DNA of 64,000 nt from Streptomyces sp. LX-29 (GCF_029541745.1 NZ_CP089746.1:806001-870000), one strand, 5' to 3'; counted from the first letter of the stretch, positions 27,149 through 35,385 are shown. A program made the numbers and translations. Notes: generated by a model from the letters alone, not told the origin.

Positions 27149-28711
27149 TCAGCCGCGGTCGCGGCGGGCGCGGGCGAGGGTGACGGCGGTGGCACCGGTC
27201 AGCAGCAGGGCCGCGGAGCCCACGGCGTACGGCAGGGCCGCCGAGCCGGTGTCGGCGAGGCTGCCGCCGCCCCCGGTCCCGCCGGTGGCGTCCCCGGACC
27301 CGCCGCCGGTGGTGCCGCCGGTGCCCGTGCCGCCCGTGCTCGCCGTGCCGCCGGAGGCACCACCCGTCGTGCCGCCGCCGGTGGTGCCGCCCGAGGAGTC
27401 GTCGGACGGGCTCGGGGTGGGCGTGGGGTCGGTGGAGCCGGAGGTGCCGGCGTCGGTGCCGGACCCGTCGCCGCCCCCGTCGGTGGAGCCGGAGGTGCCG
27501 CCCCCGTTCCCGCCGGAGTCACCGCCCGTACCGCCGCCGTCGGTGCCGCCACCGTTCGTGCCGCCCCCGTCGGTGCCGCCGCCGTTCGTGCCACCGTTCG
27601 TGCCGCCCGAGGTGTCGCCTCCCGGCGCGCAGGCGATCGGCTCCAGCACGTCGGCGCCCTTGGTGCCGTCGACCTGGGCGAGGGAGACCGCCGCCAGCGC
27701 CGGGACCGCCTGGGCGGTGGCGCGCAGCTCGCTGCCGTCGATCTTGGGTTCGAGGTAGCCGACCGCGCCGCGGTCGGCGGCCGGGGCCGAGCAGCCCAGC
27801 TGACGGCTCCGCAACCAGGCGATGCCCTTCCCCGCGGCCTCGATCCGGCCGCCGGCGACCAGCGCCTGCACATCCAGGGCGGTGGTGTTGGAGTTGCCGG
27901 TGCCGGCGCCGAAGCTGTTGTCGCCGAAGCCGCCATCGGGGAGCTGCTGCTTCTCCAGCCAGTCCAGCGCGGGCTTGGCGTCCGCGGTGCGGCCGGCGCC
28001 CAGCAGCGCCTGGACGGCCAGACCGGTGCTGTCCGTGTGGGACCTGCACTTGGCCGGGTCGGACTTGAAGAACAGCGGAAAGCCGCCGTCCGCGCAGCGC
28101 GAGGCGGCGAGGAAGTCGACCGCCTTGGCGGGCAGGCCGCCGGTGCGCTGGAGGGCGAGGATCGCCAGCGACTGGGTGAACTGGTTGGACATGTCGCCGC
28201 CGGGCAGGTCGTCGGTGAAGCGGCCGTTGTCCTGCAGCCGGCCCGACAGCGTCGCCACCAGGTCGACGCCGCCGAACTTCCTGGGGTCCCGCCCCTCGAT
28301 GACGGCGACCAGGGCGAGCTTGGCGGTGCCGCCGGCGAAGACCTTGCCGGGGGTGCCCCGGGTGACGTACGCCTCGGCGTTGTCCGCGAGCCAGTCGGTG
28401 GCCTTGGCCGCGGTCGCCCTGCCGGTGCCGGTGGCCGCGATGCCCATGACGATGTCGGCGGTCAGGCCGTGGTCGCCCTTGGCGTGGGCGCCGTCGGTGA
28501 GCTTGGAACCCATCCAGGTGGCGGCCGCGTTGGCCGGGGAGGTGAGGCCGGCTCCGGTCGGGGAGCCGATGCCGACTCCGGTCGGGGAGCCGATGCCGGC
28601 TCCGGTCGGGGCGGCCGGGTCAGCCTGTGCGGCCCCCGGCAGCAGCAGGGCCGTCACCAGCGCGGCCGCGGGCAGGGCGGCCGCCGTTCTCAGCCGGGTG
28701 GACAGGGGCAT
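27149..28711 (-). CDS. Surface-anchored alpha/alpha-toroid protein, transcobalamin/prenyltransferase-repeat type
   Basis: A 520-residue protein with an N-terminal signal peptide (cleavage near AQA-DP, about 30). Prenyltransferase-like helical repeats span about 60-345 (TQSLAILALQRTGGLPAKAV, FLAASRCADGGFPLFF, DSTGLAVQALLG, WLEKQQLPDGGFGDN, TTALDVQALV). A Gly/Thr/Ser-rich wall-spanning region covers about 355-480. At the end are LADTG, a hydrophobic segment and RARRDRG, which is a sortase signal of the actinobacterial LAxTG type. The same toroid fold forms the N-terminal domain of transcobalamin. It has AAGGAG 8 bases before the ATG and overlaps the S-component gene by 92 bp. Confidence 0.8.
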   Translation of the reverse strand: MPLSTRLRTAAALPAAALVTALLLPGAAQADPAAPTGAGIGSPTGVGIGSPTGAGLTSPANAAATWMGSKLTDGAHAKGDHGLTADIVMGIAATGTGRATAAKATDWLADNAEAYVTRGTPGKVFAGGTAKLALVAVIEGRDPRKFGGVDLVATLSGRLQDNGRFTDDLPGGDMSNQFTQSLAILALQRTGGLPAKAVDFLAASRCADGGFPLFFKSDPAKCRSHTDSTGLAVQALLGAGRTADAKPALDWLEKQQLPDGGFGDNSFGAGTGNSNTTALDVQALVAGGRIEAAGKGIAWLRSRQLGCSAPAADRGAVGYLEPKIDGSELRATAQAVPALAAVSLAQVDGTKGADVLEPIACAPGGDTSGGTNGGTNGGGTDGGGTNGGGTDGGGTGGDSGGNGGGTSGSTDGGGDGSGTDAGTSGSTDPTPTPSPSDDSSGGTTGGGTTGGASGGTASTGGTGTGGTTGGGSGDATGGTGGGGSLADTGSAALPYAVGSAALLLTGATAVTLARARRDRG

Positions 28712-30080
28712 GCGTGAGCTCCTTGTTCAGGTGTTCTCCGGCCCGGCCCCGGGCCGGGTCGGACGCCGGGGTGGGCGGGGCGGAGGCGGGGGTGACGGTG
28801 ACCGGGGCGCCGAAGGCGGCGCGACGGGCCGCGCGACGCAGCACCGCCAACACGGCGGGGCCGAGGGTGACGATGGCGATCAGATTGGTGATCGCACGTC
28901 CGGTGTCCCAACCGAAGGTGGACGTGACGAGGGTGAAGACGGCGAACCGGTGCAGGTTCTCCAGGACCGGGGCGCCGGGTTCGAAGGACAGCTGGGTGTC
29001 GGGCCCGGCGGTGAACGGCCAGAACCACATGTTGAGCAGGAAGCCGTAGGCGTAGGCGACCAGCACCCCGTAGGCGGCGAGCATGGCGATCTCGGCCCGG
29101 CCGGTGGGGCGCCGCGGCAGCAGTCCGGCGCCCAGCCCGATCCAGCCGGCGGCGATCATCTGGAACGGCAGCCAGGGGCCGACCCCGGCGGTCAGCAGCG
29201 CGGAGGCGAACAGCGAGGTGGCGCCCAGCACGAAGCCGAAGCCGGGCCCGAAGACCCGGCCCGCCAGCACCAGCAGGAAGAAGACCGTCTCGATGCCCGC
29301 CGTCCCCGCGCCCAGGGGCCGCAGCCCGGCGTTGACCGCGGACAGCACCCCGAGCATGGCCAACGCCTTGGTGTCGATACCACCCGAGGACATCTCGGCC
29401 AGGACGACGGCCAACAGCACCGGCATGGTCAACACGAAGATCAGCGCGGCGTCGGAGGTGTGCGCCGTCGCCTCGGGGCCGGGCGCCGCGAAGAGCGGCC
29501 AGAAGAACATCGCCAGCCCGGCGACGCTGGCCAGCGCCAGCACGAGGGCGGTACGCCCCCCGACGCGCAACACGGGCACCCGCGCGGCGCGCTCCGCCAC
29601 CGCGCGGCCGCGCCCCGCCGCCGCGCCGTCCACCTGCGGCAGCGGGCAGTCCGATTCCGCGTCCGCGCCCCTCTCCCGCTCCGGCACCGCGCGGTCCGGC
29701 GACGCGGCTGCACGATGGAGCCCCGGTGTCGCGCGGTCCGACCCAGGCACTTTGTGGTCCGGCCTCAACGCCTCACGGTCCAACCCCCGCACCGCGCGGT
29801 ACGACCCGGGCACCTCGTGGTCCGGCCTCAACGCCTCATGGTCCAAGCCCCGCACCGCGCGGTACGACCCGGACGCCTCACGGTCCAGCCCCGCCACCGA
29901 GCCGTCCAGCCCCTCCACCGAGCCGTCTGGCCCCGCCACCCGGCCGTCCGGCGGCACGGACTCCGCGCGGTCGCGCGGTCGGTCGTTCGGAGCGCCTCTC
30001 CGAGGCTCGCCGTCACGACCGTGTGGCTCGGCGGCGGCCTCGCCTTCTCCGGCGACCTGGGAGCCGCGGGTCTCGCTCAT
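28620..30080 (-). CDS. ECF transporter substrate-binding (S) membrane component
   Basis: A 486-residue protein whose core (about 170-410) has some six or more hydrophobic segments. Typical S-component stretches are LLAVVLAEMSSGGIDTKALA, VLSAVNAGLRPLGAGTAG, an AGRVFGPGFGFVLGATSLFA stretch and GVGPWLPFQMIAAGWIGLG. S components bind the vitamin or metal in ECF importers. The cobalamin riboswitch and transcobalamin-like neighbours point to a corrinoid. The first 160 residues are hydrophilic with a 21-residue direct repeat (GSYRAVRGLD.EALRPDH.VP). The ATG at 30078-30080 overlaps the EcfA stop; the frame extends further upstream, but that is shadow. Confidence 0.82.
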   Translation of the reverse strand: MSETRGSQVAGEGEAAAEPHGRDGEPRRGAPNDRPRDRAESVPPDGRVAGPDGSVEGLDGSVAGLDREASGSYRAVRGLDHEALRPDHEVPGSYRAVRGLDREALRPDHKVPGSDRATPGLHRAAASPDRAVPERERGADAESDCPLPQVDGAAAGRGRAVAERAARVPVLRVGGRTALVLALASVAGLAMFFWPLFAAPGPEATAHTSDAALIFVLTMPVLLAVVLAEMSSGGIDTKALAMLGVLSAVNAGLRPLGAGTAGIETVFFLLVLAGRVFGPGFGFVLGATSLFASALLTAGVGPWLPFQMIAAGWIGLGAGLLPRRPTGRAEIAMLAAYGVLVAYAYGFLLNMWFWPFTAGPDTQLSFEPGAPVLENLHRFAVFTLVTSTFGWDTGRAITNLIAIVTLGPAVLAVLRRAARRAAFGAPVTVTPASAPPTPASDPARGRAGEHLNKELTHAPVHPAENGGRPARGRAGDGPAAAGGRTG

Positions 30081-31684
30081 ACGGGCGCCTCCAGCGCGTC
30101 GCGCACCTGCTCGACGGTGAGCCACTCCTGGGGGCTGAGCACCTTGGCCACCTGGGGGGCGAAGGCCGGGGAGGCGACGACGACGTCGGGGGTGGCGCCG
30201 TCGGCGACGATCTCGCCCTCGGCCAGCACCACCACCCGATCGGCGGCCCGCGCGGTGAACTCCACGTCATGGGTGGCGACCACCACGGCCCGCCCCTCGG
30301 CGGCCAGTCGGCGTACGAGCGCGGTGAACGCCTCCTTGGCGTGGTAGTCCAGCCCCCTGGTCGGCTCGTCCAGCAGCACCACCCCGGGAGCGGCGGTCAG
30401 TTGGACCGCCAGCACCAGGGCCAGCCGCTGGCCCTCCGACAGGTCGCGCGGGTGGCGGTCGCCGGGGATGCCCGGGGCCAGCGCGTCCAGCAGCCCGCGG
30501 CAGGCCCCGGAGGCGGCCCGCGACTCGGCGTCGGCCTGAGCGCACTCGGCGGCCACCGTCTCCAGGTAGAGCAGGTCACTCGCGGTCTGCGGCACCAGTC
30601 CCACCAGCGAGCGGGCGACCCGGGCGGACACCTCTCCGGGGTCCTTCCCCGCCACGTCCACCCGGCCGGAACGGCGCGGTCCGGAGCCCTGGAGCGCCCA
30701 CAGCAGGGACGACTTGCCGGAGCCGTTGCGCCCCATGAGGGCGGTGACCTCGCCGCGGCGTAGCCGCAGGTCCACCTCCCGTACGGCGACGGTGTCGCCG
30801 TAGGCCACCACGAGCCGCCGCGCGGTGAGCGCCGGCTCCCCGGGCGGGGCGGGCGCCGGCCGCGGCGGAGCGTCGGCGAGCCGTGCGCGCAGCCCGGCCG
30901 CCCGGCGACGGGCGTCGCGCACGGACAGCGGCAGCGGCTCCCAGCCGGCGAGCCGGCCGAGGCGCACCACCGGGGGCGCGACGTCGGACTCGCGCATCAG
31001 CTCGGCCGGTTCGCCCTCGCGGATCCGCCCGTCGACGCCGACCTGCACGAGTCGGTCGGCGTACTGGAGCACCCGCTCCATGCGGTGCTCGGCGACCAGG
31101 ACGGTGGTGCCCAGGTCGTGCACCAGTCGGGTGATGGCGGCGAGCACCTCCTCGGCGGCCGTGGGGTCGAGCGCCGAGGTGGGCTCGTCCAGCACCAGCA
31201 CGCGCGGATGGGCGGTGAGCACGGCCCCGATGGCGACCCGCTGCTGCTGCCCGCCGGAGAGGGTGCGGAGCGGACGGTGCCGCAGCTCGGCGATGCCCAG
31301 CAGGTCCAGGGTCTCCTCGACGCGCTTGCGCATGGTCTCCGGCGGAATCGCCAACTGCTCCATGGCGTAGGCGAGCTCCTCCTCGACCGTGTCGGTGACG
31401 AACCCGGCCAGCGGGTCCTGGCCGACCACGCCGACCAGGTGCGCGAACTCCTGCGGCGGCCGGTCCTCGGTGCCGATGCCGTCGACGCTGACCCGGCCCC
31501 GCAGATGGCCGCCGGTGAAGTGCGGCACCAGTCCGTTGACCGCGCCCAGCAGCGTGGACTTGCCCGCTCCGGTCCGTCCGGTGACCAGGCACAGCTCGCC
31601 CTCGCCGATGTGCAGGTCCACTTCGCGCAGCGCGGGGCGCACGGCTCCGGTGTAGCTGAAGGTCACCTGGTCGAAGCGGATCAC
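30077..31684 (-). CDS. Double ECF ATPase (EcfA1-EcfA2 fusion)
   Basis: A 535-residue protein with two ABC ATPase halves. Half one has Walker A GRTGAGKST near 36, LSGGQQQR near 140 and LVLDEPTSALD near 161. Half two starts near 280 with GRNGSGKSS, LSEGQRLAL and VLLDEPTRGLD. It powers the ECF importer made with the T and S proteins encoded on either side. The GTG start at 31682-31684 overlaps the EcfT stop (GTGA); the long open frame upstream in the same phase is a shadow. Confidence 0.92.
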   Translation of the reverse strand: MIRFDQVTFSYTGAVRPALREVDLHIGEGELCLVTGRTGAGKSTLLGAVNGLVPHFTGGHLRGRVSVDGIGTEDRPPQEFAHLVGVVGQDPLAGFVTDTVEEELAYAMEQLAIPPETMRKRVEETLDLLGIAELRHRPLRTLSGGQQQRVAIGAVLTAHPRVLVLDEPTSALDPTAAEEVLAAITRLVHDLGTTVLVAEHRMERVLQYADRLVQVGVDGRIREGEPAELMRESDVAPPVVRLGRLAGWEPLPLSVRDARRRAAGLRARLADAPPRPAPAPPGEPALTARRLVVAYGDTVAVREVDLRLRRGEVTALMGRNGSGKSSLLWALQGSGPRRSGRVDVAGKDPGEVSARVARSLVGLVPQTASDLLYLETVAAECAQADAESRAASGACRGLLDALAPGIPGDRHPRDLSEGQRLALVLAVQLTAAPGVVLLDEPTRGLDYHAKEAFTALVRRLAAEGRAVVVATHDVEFTARAADRVVVLAEGEIVADGATPDVVVASPAFAPQVAKVLSPQEWLTVEQVRDALEAPV

Positions 31685-32919
31685 GCGACGGTCTCCCGGA
31701 GGTTCTGGCGGTCGTGGGGGTGCTGGGGGTCGTGGGGGTTCTGGCGGTCGTGGGGGTGCCGGCGGTCGTCGTGGGGGTGCTGAGGGCCGTCGGGAAGCCG
31801 GCGGTCGTCCCGCCCGGTCCCGGTGGGGCTCGGCAGCGGGCGGGGCGGGGCGGGCGTCAGCCAGGCGGGCAGCGCGCCCAGCAGCACCGCCAGCGCGGGC
31901 AGCGGCTCCACCTCGGGCCAGGTCAGCGGTGACAGCGAGGGGTAGAGGGAGGCGGCGTCGGTGCGCGAGACGACGTACATCAGGACGGCCGCGGCGATGC
32001 CGGAGGCAGCGGTGAGCCACTCGGCGGCGCGCCAGGGATCCGGCCGGTAGCTGGAGCGGCTGACCCGTCGGCCGCCGAGGGCGAACCCGCAGCCGGCAAG
32101 CGCCAGCCCGGCCAGCAGCAGCGGGGTGCCGAGGTACGGCGGGGTGCTGGCGCCCATCGCCCCGTACAGCCCGGCGCACACGCCCAGCAGGCCGCAGACG
32201 ACCAGCGTGCCGGTGAGCCGTCGGGCGCGCGGTGCGGTGCGTCCGGTGCGGCCGTACCCGTGCGAGGCCATGGCGGCTGCCAGGGCCAGCGAGCGGTTCA
32301 TCGCGTCCTCCAGGACGGGGATCACGATGCCGCGCAGCGCGCCGACACCCTTGCCCTGCCCGCCCCTCAGCAGTCGTGCCCGGCGCACCCGTTGGACGCT
32401 CTCGACGAGCTGGGGCGCCACGGTGAGGGTGATGACGACGGCGGTGCCGACCTCGTAGAGCGCGCCGGGCAGGGCCTTGAGCATCCGCTTGGGATTGGCC
32501 AGGGCGTTGGCCGCGCCCACGCAGATCACCATGGTGGCCAGCCTCAGTCCGTCGTAGAGCCCGCCCAGCAGCTGTTCGGCGGCGACCGGGCCGAACAGCC
32601 GGATGCCGGCGGCCCAGTGGGGCAGTGGGATCTCGGGCAGGGTGAAGAGGACGGTGTCCCCCTGCCCGCCGCCGAAGACGATCCTGAAGACCACCCGCAT
32701 GACGACGATGAAGGCGCCGAGCAGCAGATACATCCGGAAGGCCAGGGCCCAGGGCGCGTCGGTGCGGCGCTGGGCCACCACCAGCGCCGCCACCGCGAGG
32801 ATCATCAGCAGCAGCACCGGGTTGGCGGTGCGGCCGGCGGTGGCGGCCAGCCCGAGCGCCCAGAGCCACCAGGCACCGGGGTGGACCGCCCGGGGCAGGG
32901 GGCGGAGCCGTGCGATCAC
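31681..32919 (-). CDS. ECF transporter T component
   Basis: A 412-residue membrane protein with five to seven hydrophobic segments in the first 330 residues. The coupling motif VRRARLLRGGQGKGVGALRG is near 178 and a second AMASHGYGRTGR (the A-R/H-G type) near 217. EcfT joins the S component to the ATPases. The last 45 residues form an unusual His/Asp-rich repeat tail (QHPHDDRRHPHDRQNPHDPQ). The GTG start overlaps the stop of the preceding surface-protein gene and its own stop overlaps the ATPase start. Confidence 0.88.
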   Translation of the reverse strand: MIARLRPLPRAVHPGAWWLWALGLAATAGRTANPVLLLMILAVAALVVAQRRTDAPWALAFRMYLLLGAFIVVMRVVFRIVFGGGQGDTVLFTLPEIPLPHWAAGIRLFGPVAAEQLLGGLYDGLRLATMVICVGAANALANPKRMLKALPGALYEVGTAVVITLTVAPQLVESVQRVRRARLLRGGQGKGVGALRGIVIPVLEDAMNRSLALAAAMASHGYGRTGRTAPRARRLTGTLVVCGLLGVCAGLYGAMGASTPPYLGTPLLLAGLALAGCGFALGGRRVSRSSYRPDPWRAAEWLTAASGIAAAVLMYVVSRTDAASLYPSLSPLTWPEVEPLPALAVLLGALPAWLTPAPPRPLPSPTGTGRDDRRLPDGPQHPHDDRRHPHDRQNPHDPQHPHDRQNLRETVA

Positions 32920-33974
32920 CGGGTGCGGTCCTGCGTGCCCGCCGCGCGGCGGCGCCAGGCGGTGACGCCCGCGAAGGCGGCCAGGGCGGCCGCGGCGCCG
33001 GCTCCGAGCAGGGTTCCGGTGGGGATGTCGCTGTCGTGGGCGGCGGTCTCCACCGGCTGCTCCTCGCCGCCGGTCCAGTCGGCGGCCTCGGTCGGGCTGG
33101 GCGGCGCCTTGGGGTCGGACGGGGCGGCCGGGCCCGCGGCGGAGGGGGAGCCGCTCGGGCGCGCCCGGCCCGCCGGTCCCTCCTCGTCGGCCTGCCGCTC
33201 GCCCCCGTCGCGGGCGGCGTCCGGGTCGTCGGCGTCGGCGTCGTCGGTCTGGTCCTGATCACCGGAGGCGGGTCGCCGGTCGGGCCGCTCGTCTCCGGTC
33301 CGCGGCGCGTCCTCGGCGCCTCCGTCGCCGCCCCGGCCCGCGCCGTTGCCCGGGTCCGTGCCCGGAGCCGGGCCCGGGTCCACACCGTCGCCCTGACCGG
33401 AGCCGGAACCCCCGCCGCCGGGCTGGGGCTTGGAGGGCGGTGCGGGCGGGGTGGACGGGGCGGGCCGCCGGGGCGCGACGCGGGGCTCGGCCGCCTCGTC
33501 CGCCTCCCGGTCGAGCGAGAACGACCATCCTTCGAAGCTGCCGGTGGGCGGGGTGCGGTAGGTGGCGCCGTACTGGCTGTAGCTCCACCGGCCGCCGTTG
33601 GGCGCGTGCCAGTACGACCAGTAGGCCCGGGTCGGCGGGGTGTCGATGCACGGCTCGCTCTCCGGCCCCGGCTTGTTCTCCAGCCGGCAGATGAATGCCT
33701 CGCCCCACCGGTTGGTGCCGGTGACGTGGATGCCCGCGGCCTTCAGGGCTGCCAGCCCGGTGGCCTGGCGGCCCACCGCGCAGCGCACGATGGTGGTGCC
33801 GCCCAGCTCGCGGAAGTCGACGACGACGGTGACGCCGTTCGCGTCGGGGCAGAAACCGGGCCGTCCGCGGCTGGTGTCCACGGCGGCGGCGCTTCCGGCC
33901 GCCGCGAGCCCCCACCCGGCCACGGCGAACAGCAGCGCGAGCACGGCGAGGTACGCGCGTAACGCACGGGCCAT
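32916..33974 (-). CDS. Secreted, membrane-tethered protein heading the cobalamin-riboswitch operon
   Basis: A 352-residue product from the ATG at 33972-33974. It has a signal peptide (LRAYLAVLALLFAVAGWGLA, then AXA near 30). A globular region spans about 38-160 with three Cys and aromatic stretches (TGTNRWGEAFICRLENKP, YWSYWHAPNGGRWSYSQYG, FEGWSFSL) recalling DUF4430-like domains. A Pro/Gly/Asp linker covers about 165-315, followed by a C-terminal transmembrane segment and Arg-rich end. It is likely an extracytoplasmic binding or docking protein for the ECF importer encoded directly downstream (inference). The upstream open frame runs into the riboswitch and is not coding. Confidence 0.75.
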   Translation of the reverse strand: MARALRAYLAVLALLFAVAGWGLAAAGSAAAVDTSRGRPGFCPDANGVTVVVDFRELGGTTIVRCAVGRQATGLAALKAAGIHVTGTNRWGEAFICRLENKPGPESEPCIDTPPTRAYWSYWHAPNGGRWSYSQYGATYRTPPTGSFEGWSFSLDREADEAAEPRVAPRRPAPSTPPAPPSKPQPGGGGSGSGQGDGVDPGPAPGTDPGNGAGRGGDGGAEDAPRTGDERPDRRPASGDQDQTDDADADDPDAARDGGERQADEEGPAGRARPSGSPSAAGPAAPSDPKAPPSPTEAADWTGGEEQPVETAAHDSDIPTGTLLGAGAAAALAAFAGVTAWRRRAAGTQDRTR

Positions 33975-34064
33975 CTGAGGGAGCCCTTCGGTCCGGGGCC
34001 CGAGTCGAGGCGTCCCCGCGCGCCCTCGCCGCGACGACGCGGAACCGAGGGGCTCAAGGCTCCA

Positions 34065-34200
34065 CGCTGCAGACCGTGACAGTGGGAAGCGGTGCACGTA
34101 TCGCGCCGGGCGGTCCGACTCGCGGCGAAGAGGCTCTCCGCCGCTCACGGTTGCAGGTCAGTGCCGGATTCCCACCGGCTTTCCCCAGTCGCGTACGCAT
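34065..34200 (-). promoter_or_regulatory. Cobalamin riboswitch, compact actinobacterial variant
   Basis: Read on the minus strand, the order is CTGGGGAAAGCCGGTGGGAA, TCCGGCACTGACCTGCAACC, GTGAGCGGCGG..CCGCGAGTCGGA and CCGCCCGGCGCGATACGTGC. These are the core helices of a cobalamin riboswitch lacking the long peripheral arm. It lies about 90 bp before the surface-protein gene, so the whole minus-strand ECF/transcobalamin-like operon is probably switched off by cobalamin. Confidence 0.82.
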
Positions 34201-34295
34201 GAAGTTGTATCGCCCGTATGGTCGGGCTGCGAACGAGTGTACGCCCGCCGCGTCCGGGCCGGAATCCCCTTTCCGGCCCGGATGGTGACGGTTCG

Positions 34296-34787
34296 TCAGT
34301 CGATTTGGCCAGTGTCGGTCGAGTCGGTGTCGGTCGAGTCGGTGTCGGTCGAGTCGGTGTCGGTCGAGTCGGTGTCGAGCGCCGGCACGGGGCGCGGCCG
34401 ACCGTCCGCGTCGATCGCGACGAACGCCAACTCGGCGGTGGCCACCTCGGCTACCGGCCCGGAGGTGTTCCAGCGCTCGGCGGTGACCCGTACGACCACC
34501 ACCATCGAGGTGCGTCCGGCGCGGAGCAGTTCGGCGTGGATGGTGAGCAGGTCGCCGGCCCGGACCGGAGCGAGGAAGCTCATCCGGTTCACCGACACCG
34601 TGACCGCGGGGCCGTCGGCGTGGCGGCCGGCCGCGGCGGCGGCCGCGTCGTCGATGAGCTTCATCACGACCCCGCCGTGGATGGTGCCGTAGAGGTTGGT
34701 GTCGTGCTCGCTCATGATGTGGGCGAGCGTGACCCGGGAGTCGGCAGGCGCCTTGTGGGCCCGGCCGACCGTGGTGGTGCGGCCCAT
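34296..34787 (-). CDS. Acyl-CoA thioesterase, hotdog fold
   Basis: A 163-residue YciA/BACH-type hotdog thioesterase. The stretch SRVTLAHIMSEHDTNLYGTI, HGGVVMKLIDDAAA and VTAERWNTSG match the acyl-CoA hydrolase family; the Asn-Leu-x-Gly-Thr-x-His-Gly-Gly stretch carries the active-site region. The ATG at 34785-34787 gives the family N-terminus; the open frame upstream is shadow. The C-terminus is a short (DTDST)n repeat from a 15-bp tandem repeat. Confidence 0.85.
   Translation of the reverse strand: MGRTTTVGRAHKAPADSRVTLAHIMSEHDTNLYGTIHGGVVMKLIDDAAAAAAGRHADGPAVTVSVNRMSFLAPVRAGDLLTIHAELLRAGRTSMVVVVRVTAERWNTSGPVAEVATAELAFVAIDADGRPRPVPALDTDSTDTDSTDTDSTDTDSTDTGQID
34312..34380 (-). repeat. 15-bp tandem repeat in the thioesterase 3' end
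   Basis: The unit GAGTCGGTGTCGGTC (plus strand) is repeated about four and a half times and encodes the DTDST repeats at the C-terminus. Confidence 0.9.
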
Positions 34788-34817
34788 TGAGGGAGCCTCA
34801 GCTTTCGATGGGAGACC

Positions 34818-34834
34818 CGCGGCCCTGAGCCGCG
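34818..34834. terminator. Short hairpin after the 66-residue ORF
   Basis: CGCGGC-CCTGA-GCCGCG, a perfect 6-bp stem 30 bp behind the small ORF's stop on the minus strand. No T-tract; weak evidence only. Confidence 0.3.
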
Positions 34835-34863
34835 AGCCACCGACAGGTGGTGTGGCCCGCGAG

Positions 34864-35064
34864 CTACCGGCGGGTCGTGGGCCCGGGAATCCGCGTCCGG
34901 GAGTGGTCGGCCCTCGGGAGGGCGCCGTCCCCGTCGAGGTCGTCGACGGGGTCGTCCCCGTCGACGACGTCAACGGCGACCGGGATCCCGCCGAACCCGA
35001 CGGCCCGCCCCGCCACTTGGCCGCAGTCCTGCCGGGGGTGGTCGTACACGGTGGCCTGGGGCAC
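34864..35064 (-). CDS. 66-residue Asp-rich small protein behind a cobalamin riboswitch
   Basis: I do not recognise the family. The GTG at 35062-35064 has AAGGAG 6 bases upstream. About 95% of third codon positions are G or C while second positions are near 50%, the normal pattern of Streptomyces genes, so the frame looks truly coding. The middle carries an acidic stretch, VDVVDGDDPVDDLDGDGA, and the N-terminal part HPRQDCGQ could contribute metal ligands. No signal peptide or membrane segment. It is the first ORF after the third cobalamin riboswitch, so cobalt/cobalamin-related function is a reasonable guess; it could also be the remnant of a longer gene. Confidence 0.6.
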   Translation of the reverse strand: MPQATVYDHPRQDCGQVAGRAVGFGGIPVAVDVVDGDDPVDDLDGDGALPRADHSRTRIPGPTTRR

Positions 35065-35220
35065 GGAACTCTCCTTCGCGAGTCACGGTCACCCGGGACC
35101 GGACGAGGGCGCGAAGGGACGGCGGGACACGGCACCCGCTCCGGGTGCGCCCGCCGCACCGCCGACCCGTCCCTCGATGGTCGCCGAGATCCGCCACGCG
35201 CCCATCCGGCGCGCGGGCAG

Positions 35221-35385
35221 TGGCAGGTCTTCGGACTCGCGGGCACGCCTCGTGTCGTACGAGGCTCCTACTGGCCGTCGCTTCCCAGACCCGGCCGGGC
35301 CCAGTGCGTATGACGGCGGTCGTTCCCACTCACCGCTGCGGGGCAGTCCCGGACTTCCACCGGGTTCCCTCTTACGACGCGTCCC
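35221..35385 (-). promoter_or_regulatory. Cobalamin riboswitch
   Basis: On the minus strand, AAGAGGGAACCCGGTGGAAG, TCCGGGACTGCCCCGCAGCG and GTGAGTGGGAACGA, then CACTGGGCCC..GGGAAGCGACGGCCAGTAGG, and finally GCGAGTCCGAAGACCTGCCA, are textbook cobalamin riboswitch blocks. The next ORF on that strand is the 66-residue protein about 155 bp downstream. Confidence 0.92.

Noticed and set aside
34864..35064. CbtB-type cobalt transporter behind the third riboswitch
   Set aside because: The 66-residue product has no transmembrane segment and no C-terminal His motif.
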